NCBI RefSeq assembly: GCF_013404075.1 | Contig: NZ_JACBJQ010000055.1 | Coordinates: 1 to 32,861, forward strand | DNA from: Mycolicibacterium vinylchloridicum | GTDB lineage: Bacteria; Actinomycetota; Actinomycetes; Mycobacteriales; Mycobacteriaceae | Direction: 5' to 3' | Length of the DNA: 32,861 nt | Shown: positions 31,765-32,861 of the stretch, piece by piece | Position numbering within the stretch: position 1 is the first letter of the stretch | Layout: each line of letters opens with the position of its first letter | Notes under the pieces: generated by a model | Told to the model about the DNA's origin: nothing | Seen by the model: the letters and a program-made list of their open reading frames with translations, nothing else | Database searches by the model: none | Position numbers and translations under genes: made by a program

Positions 31765-32342
31765 TATACCCGCTGGTCCTCGACCTTGCCGCCGACGGGA
31801 TACCCGTCACGGTGACCTGCCGGGTCCTGGGATTCTCCACTCAGGCGTTCTACAAATGGCGCGAAGCACAGCTGTCTCAGCGTGATTGGGACGATGCGCA
31901 CCTGATCAACGCCGCCCGCGACATCCACGCCGACGACCCCGCCTTCGGTTACCGATTCATCGCCCACGAACTTCCCGCGCGCGGGATCACCGCCGGTGAA
32001 AACCGCATCGCACGGCTGTGTTCCCAGGAGCGCATCTGGTCGATCTTCGCCAAGAAACGTGGACTGAACCGTCGATCCGGGCCACCGGTCCACGACGACC
32101 TCGTTCAGCGTCAGTTCGGCGCCCAGGCCGCCAACCAGGTCTGGCTGGCCGACATCACCGAGCGCCGCACCGACGAAGGCAAGCTCCACCTCTGCGCCAT
32201 CAAAGACGTCCACTCCAACCGGATCGTGGGCTACTCGATCGACTCGCGAATGAAGTCTTCGCTGGCGGTGGCCGCCCTGGATCACGCCGCGGCGCTTCGC
32301 TCACCTGTCGCGACGATCGTTGATTCCGACAGGGGCAGCCAA
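31761..32342 (+). pseudogene. IS3-family transposase OrfB, truncated by IS30 insertion
   Basis: OrfB begins normally (VLGFSTQAFYKWREAQ; FGYRFIAHEL) and has the first two catalytic aspartates, in WLADITE and VDSDRGSQ. After that Gln at 32340-32342 the family sequence stops; the frame runs on to 32402 with about 20 foreign residues derived from the IS30 end. The third acidic residue and the C-terminal third are missing. This is a different IS3 subtype from the one at the left end of the window. Confidence 0.85.
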
Positions 32343-32861
32343 GGCGGATTCAATCGGTTGTCGCAACACCGGCTTGTTGGAGCAAGAGTAACTGGTCGTT
32401 GAAGGCCTCCGCCGGAGTCTTCCAGCCGAGGGTCTTGCGGGGTCTGGTGTTGAGGGCGTGAGCGACCGCTTCGATGTCTTCTGCGGTCCATCGGGATAGG
32501 TCGGTGCCCTTCGGAAAGTACTGCCGTCAAAGTCCATTGGTGCTTTCGTTGGTGCCGCGTTGCCATGGTGATTGTGGGTCGGCGAAGAACACAGGTATCC
32601 CCGTCTCGACGTTGAACTGGGCGTGTGCGGACATCTCTTTGCCTCGGTCCCAGGTCAGTGACCGGGCCAGCTGAGCAGGCAAGGTCGACATCGTCTCCGC
32701 GAGTGTATTTTTCATGGTGATCGCGCCGTAGCCCGGTTGCGTCCAGCAGAGTGGTGTACGAGTCGGACCTGATCAGCGGTACCGGCGTGTCGTAGCCGGA
32801 TGAATGAAGGTCATCGCGTGATTCTTCGAGAGACCCGCGAAAGTCACTCGAGCAAAGGAAT
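32343..32861 (-). mobile_element. IS30-family insertion sequence (3' end, continuing past the window)
   Basis: One end sits at about 32343, where GGCGGATTCAATCGGTTGTC begins; the transposase stop codon lies within a few bases of this end, a common IS30 arrangement. The element reads on the minus strand and runs off the right edge. It has inserted into the IS3 OrfB, so it is the younger arrival of the two. Confidence 0.75.
32350..32861 (-). pseudogene. IS30-family transposase, decayed (in-frame stop, 5' part beyond window)
   Basis: Reading leftwards, the IS30 catalytic core is clear: LPAQLARSLTWDRGKEM, then FFADPQSPWQRGTNESTNGL. It meets a TGA at 32527-32529 where the family continues in frame (RQYFPKGTDLSRW, then TRPRKTLGWKTPAEAFN) to a second stop at 32350-32352. 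Another in-frame TGA at 32773-32775 lies upstream of GYGAITMKN, and the sequence before it does not read cleanly, suggesting a frameshift too. The protein is therefore broken in at least one place. Confidence 0.8.

Larger units (their letters stand above)
31399..32342 (+). mobile_element. IS3-family insertion sequence, interrupted by an IS30 element
   Basis: The left end begins near GGGACTGCCCCCGG (about 31399), an IS3-type terminus with CCCCCGGTTTGGTTGAC. OrfA and OrfB follow with the usual overlap. Similarity to OrfB stops abruptly at 32342, where an IS30 end begins. The right terminus is not in the window. The exact left boundary is estimated. Confidence 0.75.

Noticed and set aside
1..32861. 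A composite transposon bounded by two copies of the same IS3 element.
   Set aside because: The left and right IS3 OrfB proteins are clearly different subtypes, and no matching terminal repeats were seen.
1..32861. CRISPR arrays, tRNA or rRNA genes, integrase or replication genes.
   Set aside because: I looked for regular short repeats, tRNA-like ends and family motifs by eye and found none; a covariance-model search would be needed to exclude small RNAs.

Overview
The window looks like part of an accessory (plasmid or genomic-island) locus of an alkene-oxidising actinobacterium, most probably Mycobacterium-like. The pointers are high-GC coding with frequent GTG/TTG starts, strong purine-rich ribosome sites, actinobacterial IS3 and IS30 elements at the edges, and a pyruvate carboxylase that comes to 1127 aa, the length I recall for mycobacterial enzymes. 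The genus is inference; no rRNA or other marker is present.

Layout. 1-904: right-hand part of an IS3-family element. 963-3482: an SsuCBA-type sulfonate ABC importer. 3619-6015: a BisC/DMSO-reductase-type molybdoenzyme without an Fe-S motif. 6174-11751 (minus strand): a tight five-gene operon for bacterial coenzyme M (CoM) biosynthesis: phosphosulfolactate synthase, an unrecognised 308-aa protein, two aspartase/fumarase-superfamily enzymes and a D-cysteine-desulfhydrase-like PLP enzyme. Divergent from it, 11920-14084: a CoA-disulfide-reductase-like flavoprotein and a short-chain dehydrogenase. 14554-16900: a MEDS-domain protein and a PucR/CdaR-type activator. 17023-20746: two CoA-transferase subunits and an NDP-forming acyl-CoA ligase. 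20862-26395: etnE-etnA-etnB-etnC-etnD, i.e. epoxyalkane:CoM transferase and a four-component soluble di-iron alkene monooxygenase. 26444-27094: a divergent MhpD/FAH-like protein. 28002-31385: pyruvate carboxylase. 31399-32861: a second, different IS3 element cut by a decayed IS30 element.

How the genes fit together. EtnABCD epoxidises a short alkene (ethene, propene or vinyl chloride type). EtnE opens the epoxide with CoM to give a hydroxyalkyl-CoM thioether, and the dehydrogenase would oxidise this to the oxo form. The CoA transferase/ligase block and the flavoprotein are candidates for turning the CoM-bound fragment into a CoA thioester and releasing CoM. CoM is made on site; the sulfonate importer may supply sulfite or CoM, and pyruvate carboxylase could provide anaplerosis.

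The least-described parts are: the 308-aa protein inside the CoM operon; the route from oxoalkyl-CoM to acyl-CoA, with neither an aldehyde dehydrogenase nor a dithiol 2-ketopropyl-CoM carboxylase in the window; the single-cysteine flavoprotein; the molybdoenzyme; and a perfect 14-bp hairpin between etnC and etnD. No tRNA, rRNA, CRISPR array, integrase or replication gene was seen.
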